NCBI GenBank assembly: GCA_011959925.1
Contig: BLMD01000239.1
Location: 1 to 64,000 of the forward strand
DNA: 64,000 bases
DNA from: Lachnospiraceae bacterium
GTDB lineage: Bacteria; Bacillota; Clostridia; Lachnospirales; Lachnospiraceae
Direction of reading: 5' to 3'
A program made the position numbers and the translations under genes. Within the stretch, counting starts at the first letter, position 1; each line of letters opens with the position of its first letter. The notes under the pieces are model-generated. The model did no database searches and had not been told where the DNA came from. It worked only from the letters and a program-made list of their open reading frames with translations. Below, one piece after another: positions 1 through 8,565 of the stretch.

Positions 1-653
1 GAAACGATAAAACGCTGGCAAAAGAATTGGCGCTGTTAGAGCAGGTGAAGGCACATTTAGAGGAAGGGCATATGGCCAAGAACTTTGCCCTTTCCGATGA
101 CGAAGAAGAGCAGGCATGGTTTTCTTCTTATAATCTTCTGACTGCAAAGCCGGTCATTTATGCCGCAAATGTAACGGAGGACGATCTTACGGATGACGGC
201 GCGGGCAATTCGTTTGTGCAGGAGGTCAGGACACAGGCAGATACGGAGCACAGCGAGGTATTCGTGATCTGTGCCCAGATCGAGCAGGAAATCGCAGAGC
301 TGGACGAGGATGAAAAAGCGATGTTTCTGGAAGAACTCGGACTGAAAGAGTCCGGACTTGAGAAGCTGATTACGGCGAGCTACAGCTTGCTTGGCCTGAT
401 CAGTTATTTAACGGCAGGTGAGGACGAGACGCGTGCATGGACAATCGTCAAAGGGACAAAAGCGCCTCAGGCAGCCGGAAAAATTCATACGGATTTCGAG
501 CGTGGATTTATCCGTGCCGAAGTCGTCAATTATCAGGACCTGCTGGATTGCGGAAGCCTTTCTGCGGCAAAGGAAAAGGGAATCGTAGGTTTGGAAGGAA
601 AAGAATACGTGGTGAAGGACGGGGACGTGATGCTGTTTCGGTTTAACGTATAG
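1..653 (+). CDS. ychF: Redox-regulated ATPase YchF (3' part)
   Basis: C-terminal part of the Obg-related P-loop ATPase YchF; the reading frame is open to the left edge (first full codon at 3), so the G domain lies outside the window. What is visible is the end of the helical domain and the TGS-like C-terminus. It includes the family signature with KPVIYAANV followed by acidic residues, and the usual ending KDGDVMLFRFNV. YchF hydrolyses ATP, binds ribosomes and is linked to oxidative-stress responses in other bacteria. No strong terminator follows, and the next gene starts 72 bases downstream on the same strand. Confidence 0.96.
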   Translation, partial: NDKTLAKELALLEQVKAHLEEGHMAKNFALSDDEEEQAWFSSYNLLTAKPVIYAANVTEDDLTDDGAGNSFVQEVRTQADTEHSEVFVICAQIEQEIAELDEDEKAMFLEELGLKESGLEKLITASYSLLGLISYLTAGEDETRAWTIVKGTKAPQAAGKIHTDFERGFIRAEVVNYQDLLDCGSLSAAKEKGIVGLEGKEYVVKDGDVMLFRFNV

Positions 654-725
654 AGGTCCGGAAAAGAGAATAGGACAAAATTCTATTGAATAGATTAAAA
701 AGAAGAACAGAAAAAGGTCTTGCCG

Positions 726-980
726 ATGCGTTTGTGTGAGCTTCAGGAGAAAGAAGTAATCAATGTCTGCAATTGTAAATGTCTCGGAAATGTCATAGAT
801 CTGGAATTTGATGAAAAGACGGGATGCATTCAGGCTCTGATCGTGCCCGGTCCCTGTAAGCTGTTTGGGATGTTCGGACATGAATTTGAGTTTTGCATAC
901 CCTGGAAATGTATCGTTCGGATCGGACCGGATATTATTCTGGTAGAAATCAAGGAAGAAGACTGCAGAAGGAAGTTATAG
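726..980 (+). CDS. ylmC: YlmC/YmxH family PRC-barrel-like protein
   Basis: Small protein of 84 residues from ATG 726, preceded by an AAAGGT ribosome site. A TTG at 720 is in frame but less likely. It starts MRLCELQEKEVINV, has a glycine and acidic beta-rich core, and carries the VPG-C and PWKCIVRIGPDIILVE elements typical of the YlmC/YmxH family. The family is common in spore-forming Firmicutes, often beside sigG or nrdR, and has been tied loosely to sporulation; its biochemical role is not established. Here it lies 11 bases upstream of nrdR, so the two are probably cotranscribed, while sigG is about 37 kb away. Confidence 0.85.
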   Translation: MRLCELQEKEVINVCNCKCLGNVIDLEFDEKTGCIQALIVPGPCKLFGMFGHEFEFCIPWKCIVRIGPDIILVEIKEEDCRRKL

Positions 981-991
981 GGGGAAATGAT

Positions 992-1444
992 ATGAAGTGT
1001 CCATATTGCAGCAGCGACAATACGCGGGTCATCGATTCGCGTCCGGCAGAGGATAACAACTCCATTCGCCGGAGACGGCTGTGCGATGATTGCGGAAAAC
1101 GTTTTACTACTTATGAAAAAGTGGAAACCATTCCATTGATTGTAATTAAAAAAGACAACAACAGGGAGCAGTACGACCGGTCCAAAATCGAAGCGGGAAT
1201 TTTGCGTGCCTGTCACAAACGCCCGATTTCCGTTGACCAGATTAATTGCCTGGTGGATGATATCGAAACGGAAATTTTTAACCGGGAGGAAAAAGAGATT
1301 TCCAGTTCTGTCATCGGTGAAATCGTCATGGACAAGCTAAAAGATTTAGAAGCGGTGGCTTATGTGAGATTTGCTTCCGTTTACCGGGAATTTAAAGATA
1401 TCAATACGTTTATGAACGAATTAAAGAAAATACTGGATACATAA
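992..1444 (+). CDS. nrdR: Transcriptional repressor NrdR
   Basis: 150-residue NrdR, the nucleotide-sensing repressor of ribonucleotide reductase genes. An N-terminal zinc ribbon is clear: CPYC near residue 3 and CDDCGKRF near residue 31, with the intervening VIDSR and SIRRRR segments. The ATP-cone follows from about residue 48, with the PLIVIKKD strand and the downstream helical core. Start ATG 992 is chosen because the protein then begins MKCPYC as in the family and a GGGGAAA site precedes it; the longer open frame upstream reads through ylmC. No NrdR box search was possible in this window, and no nrd genes are present. Confidence 0.96.
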   Translation: MKCPYCSSDNTRVIDSRPAEDNNSIRRRRLCDDCGKRFTTYEKVETIPLIVIKKDNNREQYDRSKIEAGILRACHKRPISVDQINCLVDDIETEIFNREEKEISSSVIGEIVMDKLKDLEAVAYVRFASVYREFKDINTFMNELKKILDT

Positions 1445-1467
1445 GGCGCGGTATGGAAGGAGTCTGT

Positions 1468-1965
1468 ATGAAACACATTCTCTACCCGGATAAATATCTG
1501 GATTCTGTCGATCAGATTGATTTCGGGCGATTATATCAGGAAGGATTTCGTGGATTGATCTTTGATATTGACAATACGTTAGTGCCGCACGGCGCTCCTG
1601 CGGACGAGAAAGCTGTCCGTTTGTTTGCACGGTTAAGGCAGTTGGGGTTTGACAGCGTGCTGCTTTCCAACAACAAAGAGCCGAGGGTGAAACCGTTTGC
1701 AGATCGGGTAGGGAGCCGTTATATCTATAAAGCGGGAAAGCCGGGCGTCAAAAGTTACCAAAAGGCGATGGAATGGATGCAGACAGGCTGCAGTAATACA
1801 TTATTTATCGGAGATCAGATTTTTACGGATATCACAGGAGCCAACCGGGCGGGAATTACGTCTTATTTGGTCAAGCCGATCAATCCGAAAGAAGAGATTC
1901 AGATCGTACTCAAACGGTATTTGGAAAAAATCGTATTGTTTTTTTATCTGAGAAGAAAGGTGTAA
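1468..1965 (+). CDS. yqeG: YqeG family HAD-type phosphatase
   Basis: 165-residue HAD-superfamily protein of the YqeG (phosphatidylglycerophosphatase-like) family. HAD motif I is FDIDNTLVPHG near residue 30, motif II is the LLSNN segment, the motif III lysine lies in KAGKPGVKSY, and motif IV is FIGDQIFTDI. No membrane segment is evident. Start ATG 1468 is preferred over ATG 1453 because an AAGGAG site at 1456-1461 sits at the right spacing. The gene begins 23 bases after nrdR. In plants and cyanobacteria relatives dephosphorylate phosphatidylglycerophosphate; in Firmicutes the substrate is not settled. Confidence 0.9.
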   Translation: MKHILYPDKYLDSVDQIDFGRLYQEGFRGLIFDIDNTLVPHGAPADEKAVRLFARLRQLGFDSVLLSNNKEPRVKPFADRVGSRYIYKAGKPGVKSYQKAMEWMQTGCSNTLFIGDQIFTDITGANRAGITSYLVKPINPKEEIQIVLKRYLEKIVLFFYLRRKV

Positions 1966-2051
1966 TCCACAGGATAGCTGCGAAATAAGGAGCGGAACGC
2001 GGCAGCTATAAAACCAAAAATGAGATGGGAGAAGAAAAGCGGAGGATAAAC

Positions 2052-2504
2052 ATGAAAATAGCAATCGGAAACGACCATGCGGCGGTCGAATTGAAACGTG
2101 AAATTATGGAATATGTAACGGAACTTGGACATGAAGCGGAAAATTACGGGACGGATACCAAGGAATCCTGCCATTATCCGAAATACGGTGAACATGTGGC
2201 AAGGGCAGTGGCAGAGGGAAGGGCGGACTGCGGTATTTTAATTTGCGGGACAGGCGTTGGGATTTCCATTGCAGCAAACAAAGTAAAAGGGATCCGCGCG
2301 GCCGTATGTTCCGATGCGACGACTGCAAGGCTCGTCAAAGAGCACAACAATGCCAATATTCTTGCGTTTGGCGCACGAATCGTAGGATCTGAACTGGCAA
2401 AAGATATGGTAAAAGCCTATCTGACAGCCGATTTTTTGGGAGGACGCCATGAAGAGAGGATTGCCATGATTTCGGAAATCGAGGAAGCGGAAGGGTTAAA
2501 ATAG
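2052..2504 (+). CDS. rpiB: Ribose 5-phosphate isomerase B
   Basis: 150 residues, the normal RpiB/LacAB length. It interconverts ribose 5-phosphate and ribulose 5-phosphate in the pentose phosphate pathway. Family signatures seen are MKIAIGNDHAAVELK at the start, the CHYPKYGE segment, and the CGTGVGISIAANK loop with the reactive cysteine. ATG 2052 is chosen over the in-frame ATG 2025 because GGAGG directly precedes it and the family N-terminus begins there. LacAB galactose 6-phosphate isomerases are relatives, but the single-gene context favours RpiB. Confidence 0.93.
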   Translation: MKIAIGNDHAAVELKREIMEYVTELGHEAENYGTDTKESCHYPKYGEHVARAVAEGRADCGILICGTGVGISIAANKVKGIRAAVCSDATTARLVKEHNNANILAFGARIVGSELAKDMVKAYLTADFLGGRHEERIAMISEIEEAEGLK

Positions 2505-2552
2505 CAAATAACGGGCAGACTTAAAAAAAACAGAGCAAAGGATGGAACCATT

Positions 2553-3479
2553 ATGGCAAAACGAATTTTAAATATGACGCCGCAAGAGATGACCGGACTG
2601 ACCAAAGACGAGCTGATTTCGGCGATTGCCGGCAATGAGGGCAGAATGCTTGCGAGCGAGACGATCGGAATTACGGTTCCGCTGCTGACAGATGTGACGA
2701 ATGCAGAATTTGCAGCATCCATGGGTGCGGATTTGATTTTATTAAATATGTTTGACGTTCAGGAACCCAAAATCATGGCGCTTCCAAAGGTGGAGAAGGC
2801 AGAGACGGTCCGGGAGGTCAAGCGCCTGACGGGACGTCTGGTAGGGATTAACTTAGAACCGGTAGATGATGCTGCGGCATCGGAAAATGCCCAGACGATG
2901 TGGGCGATGAGCGCCGGACGTTATGCAACGGTGGAAAACGCCGTTTTGGCACAGCGTATGGGCGTGGATATGATTGTTTTGACCGGAAATCCGGGCAACG
3001 GCGTCAGCAATGAAGCGATCACTTCTTCCCTGCGGGCGATTTCAAATGAGATTGGGGATAAGATCGTACTGGCGGCCGGAAAAATGCATGCGGCAGGCGT
3101 GATCGGGGAAGGCGGAGAACATATTATCACCAGGGAAGATATCCGGCAGTTTGCCGAAGCGGGAGCGGATGTGATCTTGATGCCGGCGCCCGGAACCGTA
3201 CCGGGAATTACAACGGAATATATCCGCAGCCTGGTGAGCTATGCGCACAGCCTGGGCAAGCTGACGATAACGGCGATCGGAACTTCCCAGGAGGGAGCCG
3301 ATACCGATACGGTCAAAAGAATCGCGATCGAATGTAAAATGACCGGAACGGATATCCATCATATCGGGGATTCCGGATATGTCGGCATGGCGCTTCCGGA
3401 AAATATTATGGCGTACAGCATTGCGATCCGTGGGATCCGGCATACGTATCACAGAATGGCGCAGTCGCTTGCCAGATAA
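2553..3479 (+). CDS. DUF7916-type TIM-barrel protein, function unknown
   Basis: 308-residue soluble protein. It starts AKRILNMTPQEMTGLTKDEL and shows repeated beta-alpha units with small-residue strands: LILLNMFDV, VGINLEP, MIVLTGNPGNG, IVLAAGKMHA, VILMPAPGTVPG and TAIGTSQEGAD. These suggest a TIM barrel with a phosphate-binding end. The closest family I recall is one variously labelled PEP-mutase-like, haloacid-dehalogenase-like or DUF7916; no reaction is established. The GNPGNG and APGTVPG loops look like phosphate or carboxylate binding sites (inference). It follows rpiB by 48 bases and precedes an efp promoter, so it may end the upstream operon. Confidence 0.7.
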   Translation: MAKRILNMTPQEMTGLTKDELISAIAGNEGRMLASETIGITVPLLTDVTNAEFAASMGADLILLNMFDVQEPKIMALPKVEKAETVREVKRLTGRLVGINLEPVDDAAASENAQTMWAMSAGRYATVENAVLAQRMGVDMIVLTGNPGNGVSNEAITSSLRAISNEIGDKIVLAAGKMHAAGVIGEGGEHIITREDIRQFAEAGADVILMPAPGTVPGITTEYIRSLVSYAHSLGKLTITAIGTSQEGADTDTVKRIAIECKMTGTDIHHIGDSGYVGMALPENIMAYSIAIRGIRHTYHRMAQSLAR

Positions 3480-3525
3480 TAAATGAGGCAGCTTGTATAA
3501 ATTTTGAAGATTAGGGAAAAAAAGG

Positions 3526-3554
3526 TTGAAAAAGAGGTTCTTTTATTATAAAAT
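3526..3554 (+). promoter_or_regulatory. Probable sigma-A promoter for efp
   Basis: TTGAAA at 3526-3531 and TAAAAT at 3549-3554 with a 17-base spacer, 44 bases upstream of the efp start. Read by eye, not scored. Confidence 0.6.
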
Positions 3555-3597
3555 TGTACAAGTGATTAAGGTTCAAACGTATTAAGGAGGAAAATTT

Positions 3598-4155
3598 ATG
3601 ATTTCAGCAGGTGATTTTAGGAACGGTATTACGATTGAAATAGAGGGGAACATTTACCAGATCGTCGAATTTCAGCACGTAAAGCCAGGGAAGGGCGCGG
3701 CTTTTGTCAGGACAAAGTTAAAAAATATCAAGAGCGGCGGCGTTGTGGAAAAGACGTTCCGTCCTACCGAGAAATGTGAGACGGCTCATATTGAGAGGAA
3801 AGATTACCAGTATCTGTATGCGGACGGAGATCTGTTCTATTTTATGGATGTGGAGACATACGACCAGATCGCGCTCAGTAAAAACGATATCGGCGATGCA
3901 TTGAAATTCGTAAAAGAAAATGAGATGGTGAAGGTTTGTTCCCATAAAGGAAGCGTATTTGCAGTAGAGCCGCCTTTGTTTGTGGAATTGCAGATTACAG
4001 AGACAGAACCCGGATTTAAAGGCGATACGGCTACCGGAGCTACGAAGCCTGCTGTCGTAGAGACCGGCGCTACCGTATATGTTCCGTTATTTGTGGATCA
4101 GGAAGATGTGATCAAAATTGACACGAGAACCGGAGAATACTTATCAAGAGTATAA
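3598..4155 (+). CDS. efp: Translation elongation factor P
   Basis: 185 residues, the family length. EF-P relieves ribosome stalling at polyproline stretches. The KOW-like N-domain carries the tip loop [15 protein letters not shown], with the modifiable lysine near residue 29, and the C-terminal OB domain ends with [10 protein letters not shown], the family end. An AAGGAGG site precedes ATG 3598. The gene has its own promoter and is followed by a bidirectional-looking terminator, so it is probably monocistronic. Confidence 0.97.
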   Translation: MISAGDFRNGITIEIEGNIYQIVEFQHVKPGKGAAFVRTKLKNIKSGGVVEKTFRPTEKCETAHIERKDYQYLYADGDLFYFMDVETYDQIALSKNDIGDALKFVKENEMVKVCSHKGSVFAVEPPLFVELQITETEPGFKGDTATGATKPAVVETGATVYVPLFVDQEDVIKIDTRTGEYLSRV

Positions 4156-4227
4156 AGAGAATGCATCTGATCTTGTGTTTCGGAGAGACAGACGTTCCGT
4201 TTCGATCGGATGATATGGAGTAAAATC

Positions 4228-4262
4228 AACGGCTATCCAGAATATTTGGATAGCCGTTTAAA
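4228..4262. terminator. Bidirectional terminator between efp and the AraC gene
   Basis: An 11-bp perfect stem AACGGCTATCC/GGATAGCCGTT (4228-4238 with 4248-4258) with a 9-base loop, flanked by AT-rich sequence on both sides. It lies between the convergent efp and araC-family genes. Confidence 0.7.
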
Positions 4263-4294
4263 TTATATAGGTTACTCGTTTTTATGAAACTTTA

Positions 4295-5149
4295 TTAAGG
4301 AACCTGCATTCTGTTCTGATTTCTCCATTCCCTTGGTGAAATACCGAAAATGTTTTTAAACGCTCTTGAGAAATGGAGCGGGTTATCATAACCGACCGCA
4401 TTGCTGATGTCGCCGACGGCAAGCTTTGTCAGTTTCAAAAGTTCGGTTGCTTTAGTCATACGGTAGTTTAATAAAAATTCCTGAGGAGTCCGCCCGGTGG
4501 ACTCCTTAAATATTTTCCCAAAATAACTGCGGTTTAAGCCGCAGTTGTCTGCAATATCTTCTACGGAAATATCGTTATGGAAATTCTGTTCCATAAAAGT
4601 TAAAGCTTCCCGTACGTAAAAATCACGCAGCCTGCCGGCTTTTTTCAATTTAATAGATGAAACCGAATTGGTCATTGCGTCAAGAAAGAGGTAGAGATGC
4701 CCGATCAGATGAAACGGGGAGAGATCGCCATGTTCGGCAATGTAGAGCATTTCATTCATCATAGTTTCGCGCAGAACGCGGGAATGAGCGTGATAGACCG
4801 GGGCGTTTAAAGAAAATCCGGAAATTTCAACGGCTTCTTTTACACGCAGTCCGTCAAATTCCAGCCAGGTATATTCCCAAGGGAGATTTTTGTCCGCGAT
4901 GTAAGTTGTGATCTGATTCGGAAAGATCATAAAGCCCTGTCCGCTTTTGATCTGGTACGTCTGCGTTACACCGGAAGAGTCGTCCGCATATAAAGTACCT
5001 GTACCGGAGATGACGTAATGAAACAGAAAATGGGTTCTGGCAGCGGGACCGAACGAATGGGAAGGCGCACACCGTTCCCATCCGAACTGGTACAGGCCTA
5101 AGTCAACAAAATTTTCATTTGGGAAAACGGAAAACAGCAGATCTTTCAT
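4295..5149 (-). CDS. AraC family transcriptional regulator
   Basis: 284 residues. The N-terminal half resembles the AraC/RafR-type cupin sensor (FLFHYVISGTGTLY, then a hydrophobic beta-rich core). The C-terminal part, from about residue 185, is a double helix-turn-helix with ISVEDIADNCGLNRSYFGKI, followed by the classic end GYDNPLHFSRAFKNIFGISPREWR. It is transcribed away from the sugar ABC and alpha-galactosidase genes, the usual layout for a local activator (MsmR/RafR style). ATG 5149 has an AGGAG site. Likely effector: an alpha-galactoside such as melibiose or raffinose (inference from neighbours). Confidence 0.92.
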   Translation of the reverse strand: MKDLLFSVFPNENFVDLGLYQFGWERCAPSHSFGPAARTHFLFHYVISGTGTLYADDSSGVTQTYQIKSGQGFMIFPNQITTYIADKNLPWEYTWLEFDGLRVKEAVEISGFSLNAPVYHAHSRVLRETMMNEMLYIAEHGDLSPFHLIGHLYLFLDAMTNSVSSIKLKKAGRLRDFYVREALTFMEQNFHNDISVEDIADNCGLNRSYFGKIFKESTGRTPQEFLLNYRMTKATELLKLTKLAVGDISNAVGYDNPLHFSRAFKNIFGISPREWRNQNRMQVP

Positions 5150-5218
5150 CGTATTACTCTCCTGGATGTTTTTTTAAACTTATTTTAGACAGACTACAAT
5201 AGTATAGCCGTAAATATA

Positions 5219-5309
5219 CCAAAATGCCAGCATATTTTTTATATATTGTAAAAAAGCGGCATTTTGGCATAAAAGTGAAAAAAACATGCTATTCATGGAC
5301 GCATTTTGG
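5219..5309. promoter_or_regulatory. Candidate AraC-regulator half-sites in the divergent gap
   Basis: The gap 5150-5484 has no gene. It contains CCAAAATGCC at 5219-5228 and its exact reverse complement GGCATTTTGG at 5258-5267. A third near-copy, CGCATTTTGG, lies at 5300-5309, in the same orientation as the second and 42 bp (about four helical turns) from it. An inverted pair plus a helically phased direct copy between divergent genes fits an AraC-family operator set. Binding is inferred. Confidence 0.5.
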
Positions 5310-5367
5310 AATGTTAGAATGTTTACAGTAAGAAATGGATAAGATGAATTATCCAAAATAAGGAAAT

Positions 5368-5470
5368 ACCCAGCGGGTATCCCTCTATGTGCGAAAAGAT
5401 TGCACAATAATAATGATGAAACACCCAGCGGGTATCCCTCTATGTGCATAAAACTGCACAATAACAATGA
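5368..5470 (+). repeat. 55-bp tandem duplication in the sugar-operon leader
   Basis: A 25-base block starting ACCCAGCGGGTATCCCTC and ending TATGTGC occurs exactly at 5368-5392 and 5423-5447. Each copy is followed by a 7-8-base variable stretch and TGCACAATAA(T/C)AATGA. Within each copy ACCC-AGC-GGGT is near-palindromic, and TGTGC...GCACA forms a second inverted repeat. The duplication ends at the ribosome site of the substrate-binding protein gene, so it lies in or just before its 5' leader. Confidence 0.8.
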
Positions 5471-5484
5471 AAGGAGAAAAAGGG

Positions 5485-6753
5485 ATGAGGAAAAAAGGTT
5501 TTGCTATTCTCTCATGTGCTGTACTTGCGGCGGGGGTTTTGGCCGGCTGCGGTAACCAGGATAACGGCGGTAAAACCGAGATCGAGCTGGTACAGTACAA
5601 ACCGGAAGCAGTGGAGGTTTTCAAAAAGCTGGAAGAAAAGTTCAACAGCACGCACGATGACATCCACTTAAAAATCGATTCACCAAACGATACAATGACA
5701 ATCTTAAAGACCAGGTTTGTCCGGGAAGATTATCCGGATATTCTCGGAATCGGAGGCGATATCAACTACTCGTATTTTATCGATTCTGATATTTTAGCAG
5801 ATGTGTCGGATTTTGACGGGCTCTCAGAAGTCAACCAGGGTTATGTGGATATTTTAGAAGGCCTGGAGTTTGTTCCGACGGAAGGTACATACGGCGTGCC
5901 CTATGTGGCAAATGCAGCCGGAATCCTCTATAACCGGGAAATGTTCAAAGAACATGGATGGAAAATTCCGACAACGTGGGAGGAACTGATGACGCTCTGC
6001 GATACGATTCAGTCGGAAGGAATATTACCGTTTTACTTTGGATTTAAAGACGTCTGGACCTGTCTTGCGCCATGGAACTCTCTGGCAGTCGATCTGGCTC
6101 CGGCGGATGTCTGCCAGCAGGTCAATGCTGGAAAAACAGAATTTTCTAAAGAATACAAGGAAACGGCAGAGAAAATGCTGCAGCTTGTACAGTACGGAGA
6201 AGAAGGACCGTTTGCTTACGGATACAACGACGCTTGTACGGCATTTGCAAACGGGGAATCCGCGATGTTTGCGATCGGAAGTTACGCGGTTCCGCAGATT
6301 AAATCGGTAAATCCGGACATGGATATTGATTCTTTCGTAACACCGGGAAGCGACAGCGCAGACGGAAATACCTTAAACTCCGGCGTGGATTTGATGTTTG
6401 CCGTTACCGAGGACTGCGAAAACAAAGAGGCTGCTTACGAAGTCATTCGCTTTCTGATGGAAGATGAAAATATCCAGGCATATCTGGACGATCAGAACGC
6501 GGTACCGTGCAAGAACGGGGAATTTAATCTGGCGCCGAATCTGGACGGAATGAAAGAATACATTGCTTCCGGAAACATGACGGACTATCAGGATCACTAC
6601 TATCCTTCCGAGATGGCGGTGGACGCACAGATCCAGACGTTTCTGATCGAGCAGGATGTAGATGCTTTTCTGAACAAATTTGATAAAGACTGGCTGAGAT
6701 ATAACCGGGACATCATCCGCAAAGTAGAAGAGTATAACGCAGAAAATAAATAG
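5485..6753 (+). CDS. Sugar ABC transporter substrate-binding lipoprotein
   Basis: 422-residue family 1 extracellular solute-binding protein (MsmE/RafE type). Lipoprotein signal: basic start, hydrophobic stretch, and lipobox LAGC with the lipidated cysteine near residue 22. Mature features include the PYVANAAGILYNREMF segment and the WEELMTLCDTI helix typical of sugar binders. ATG 5485 is preferred over ATG 5467 because AAGGAG lies between them. First gene of an operon with two permeases and an alpha-galactosidase, so alpha-galactosides are the likely ligands. No ATPase gene is present; such systems usually share an MsmK-type ATPase encoded elsewhere. Confidence 0.93.
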   Translation: MRKKGFAILSCAVLAAGVLAGCGNQDNGGKTEIELVQYKPEAVEVFKKLEEKFNSTHDDIHLKIDSPNDTMTILKTRFVREDYPDILGIGGDINYSYFIDSDILADVSDFDGLSEVNQGYVDILEGLEFVPTEGTYGVPYVANAAGILYNREMFKEHGWKIPTTWEELMTLCDTIQSEGILPFYFGFKDVWTCLAPWNSLAVDLAPADVCQQVNAGKTEFSKEYKETAEKMLQLVQYGEEGPFAYGYNDACTAFANGESAMFAIGSYAVPQIKSVNPDMDIDSFVTPGSDSADGNTLNSGVDLMFAVTEDCENKEAAYEVIRFLMEDENIQAYLDDQNAVPCKNGEFNLAPNLDGMKEYIASGNMTDYQDHYYPSEMAVDAQIQTFLIEQDVDAFLNKFDKDWLRYNRDIIRKVEEYNAENK

Positions 6754-6771
6754 AAGGGGAGGAGAAGGATT

Positions 6772-7638
6772 ATGAAAAAAATGAATAACAGAGAGCGGAC
6801 GTTTGCCCTGATGACAATACCGATTCTGATTCTGTTTTTTGCATTTAATACGCTGCCGCTGATTCAGGGCTTTATTTACAGCTTTACGAATTTCAAAGGA
6901 TACGGCTCCTATGACTGGGTAGGCCTTCGCAATTACGCCGATCTGTTTACGGACGGACGCGTCGGCAATTCCTACTGGTTTACGATCAAACTTGCCCTTG
7001 TGACGACGGTTGTGGTAAATGTGATCAGTCTGATCCTTGCGATCGGATTAAACAGCAAGATCAAATTTAAAAGCGCGCTGCGCGGCATGTATTTTGTACC
7101 GAATATTCTGGGCGCATTGGTTGTAGGTTATATTTTCAACTATTTCTTTACCTATATCGTTCCGGCAGTCATTGATATGATGGGCGGCGAGGGAACAAGT
7201 ATCCTTGCCAGTACGAAATGGGCATGGGTCGGCATTATGATCGTCTGCGCATGGCAGGCGATTGCGATGAACACGATTATCTACATATCCGGTCTTCAGA
7301 CCGTTCCGGAAGATGTTTACGAAGCGGGTTCCATCGACGGAGCAACCGGGTGGGCGCAGTTCCGTCATCTGACGTTTCCGCTGATCGTACCGTTTTTCAG
7401 CATCAACATGGTACTCTGCGTAAAGAATTTTCTGATGGTATTCGATCAGATCATGGCGTTGACAAAGGGCGGTCCGGCACAGAGTACGGAATCCATTTCC
7501 TACTTGATCTATAACAACGGTATGTCGGGTGGGCAATTCGGTTTTCAGAGCGCCAATGCGGTTCTGTTCTTTATCATCATTGTAGTATTCTCTGTGACCC
7601 AGCTTACAATCACAGGTAGAAAGGAGGAGCAGTTATAA
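6772..7638 (+). CDS. Sugar ABC transporter permease (MsmF/MalF type)
   Basis: 288-residue integral membrane protein with about six hydrophobic segments. The cytoplasmic EAA loop is clear, with EAGSIDGATGWAQFRHLTFPLI near residue 184, the contact point for the ATPase. The N-terminus (RTFALMTIPILILFFAF) fits the MalF-like subfamily lacking the long extra periplasmic loop. It starts 18 bases after the binding-protein gene with a GGGGAGGAG site, and its TAA overlaps the ATG of the next permease by one base, which implies translational coupling. Confidence 0.94.
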   Translation: MKKMNNRERTFALMTIPILILFFAFNTLPLIQGFIYSFTNFKGYGSYDWVGLRNYADLFTDGRVGNSYWFTIKLALVTTVVVNVISLILAIGLNSKIKFKSALRGMYFVPNILGALVVGYIFNYFFTYIVPAVIDMMGGEGTSILASTKWAWVGIMIVCAWQAIAMNTIIYISGLQTVPEDVYEAGSIDGATGWAQFRHLTFPLIVPFFSINMVLCVKNFLMVFDQIMALTKGGPAQSTESISYLIYNNGMSGGQFGFQSANAVLFFIIIVVFSVTQLTITGRKEEQL

Positions 7639-8486
7639 TGAAAGAGGAAATCAAAGTAAAAGAGAAATTCAATTGGCCGGTGACTGTTCTTTTGCTGATC
7701 GGGCTGATTACGATCGTATTTCCGCTGTATATGACGATTGTGATTGCGTTTAAGCAGCCGACGGAAATGACAAACAGCGTTGCGGGAATCCTTTCACTTC
7801 CCAGGCACTGGAGCCTGGAAAACTTTAAAGAGGCTATGCGCGTGACGGATTTCTGGCGGTCGTTATTTAACAGTCTTATGATTACGGCGGTTACGGTTGT
7901 GCTTTCCGTAGTCCTGCATTCTATGATCGGCTATGCGGTAGGACGAAATAAAGCGAGAAACAAAAAATACAATCTGGTTTATATGTATGTGGTCAGCGGT
8001 ATGTTCGTACCGTTTGCGATCCTGATGATGCCTCTGGTAAAACAGACGGCGAAGCTCGGCATTGCAAATGTTGTCGGCGTCATCCTCTGTTATGTGGTAT
8101 TTTATATGCCGATGAATCTGATGCTGTATTCCGGCTATCTGGTCAACATTCCGGTGGCGCTGGAAGAAGCGGCAAGGATTGACGGAGCAACGACGTTTCG
8201 GACATTTTGGAAAGTTATTTTCCCGATTATGAAACCGATGCACGCAACGGTTGCGGTCATTACGGCGCTTAGCGTATGGAATGACGTAATGACGCCCCTT
8301 GTTATTATGTCGGGAAGCGGAATGAACACGCTGCCGCTTGCACAGATGACATTCCAGACACAGTTTGGCACAAACTACAATCTTGCATTTGCATCTTATC
8401 TGCTTGCATTGCTTCCGATTCTGATTTTCTACATCGTCTGTCAGAAGCAGATCTTAAACGGTGTGGTAAACGGTGCGGTGAAATAA
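7638..8486 (+). CDS. Sugar ABC transporter permease (MsmG/MalG type)
   Basis: 282 residues, with about six transmembrane segments and an EAA loop EEAARIDGATTFRTFWKVIFP near residue 175. The opening FPLYMTIVIAFKQP and the C-terminal FQTQFGTNYNLAFASYLLALLP stretch are typical of MalG-like permeases. Partner of the preceding permease. The intergenic stretch to the alpha-galactosidase gene holds a GC-rich hairpin that might protect or attenuate the transcript. Confidence 0.94.
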   Translation: MKEEIKVKEKFNWPVTVLLLIGLITIVFPLYMTIVIAFKQPTEMTNSVAGILSLPRHWSLENFKEAMRVTDFWRSLFNSLMITAVTVVLSVVLHSMIGYAVGRNKARNKKYNLVYMYVVSGMFVPFAILMMPLVKQTAKLGIANVVGVILCYVVFYMPMNLMLYSGYLVNIPVALEEAARIDGATTFRTFWKVIFPIMKPMHATVAVITALSVWNDVMTPLVIMSGSGMNTLPLAQMTFQTQFGTNYNLAFASYLLALLPILIFYIVCQKQILNGVVNGAVK

Positions 8487-8515
8487 GCGTTTGGGTGCAA
8501 AGTAAAAGTGGCTTT

Positions 8516-8543
8516 GGACGCGCCGTAAAGCGGCGGCGCGTCC
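8516..8543 (+). other. GC-rich intercistronic hairpin
   Basis: GGACGCGCCG (8516-8525) pairs with CGGCGCGTCC (8534-8543), a 10-bp stem with an 8-base loop and no T tract. It lies between the permease and the alpha-galactosidase genes. An mRNA stabiliser or partial attenuator is more likely than a full terminator, because a GGAGG site follows at once. Confidence 0.6.
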
Positions 8544-8565
8544 GGGGCATATCAGGAGGGACAGA

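Noticed and set aside
5368..5470. Insertion-sequence ends in the sugar operon leader
   Set aside because: The repeats are direct and adjacent, with no transposase or terminal inverted repeats around a cargo.
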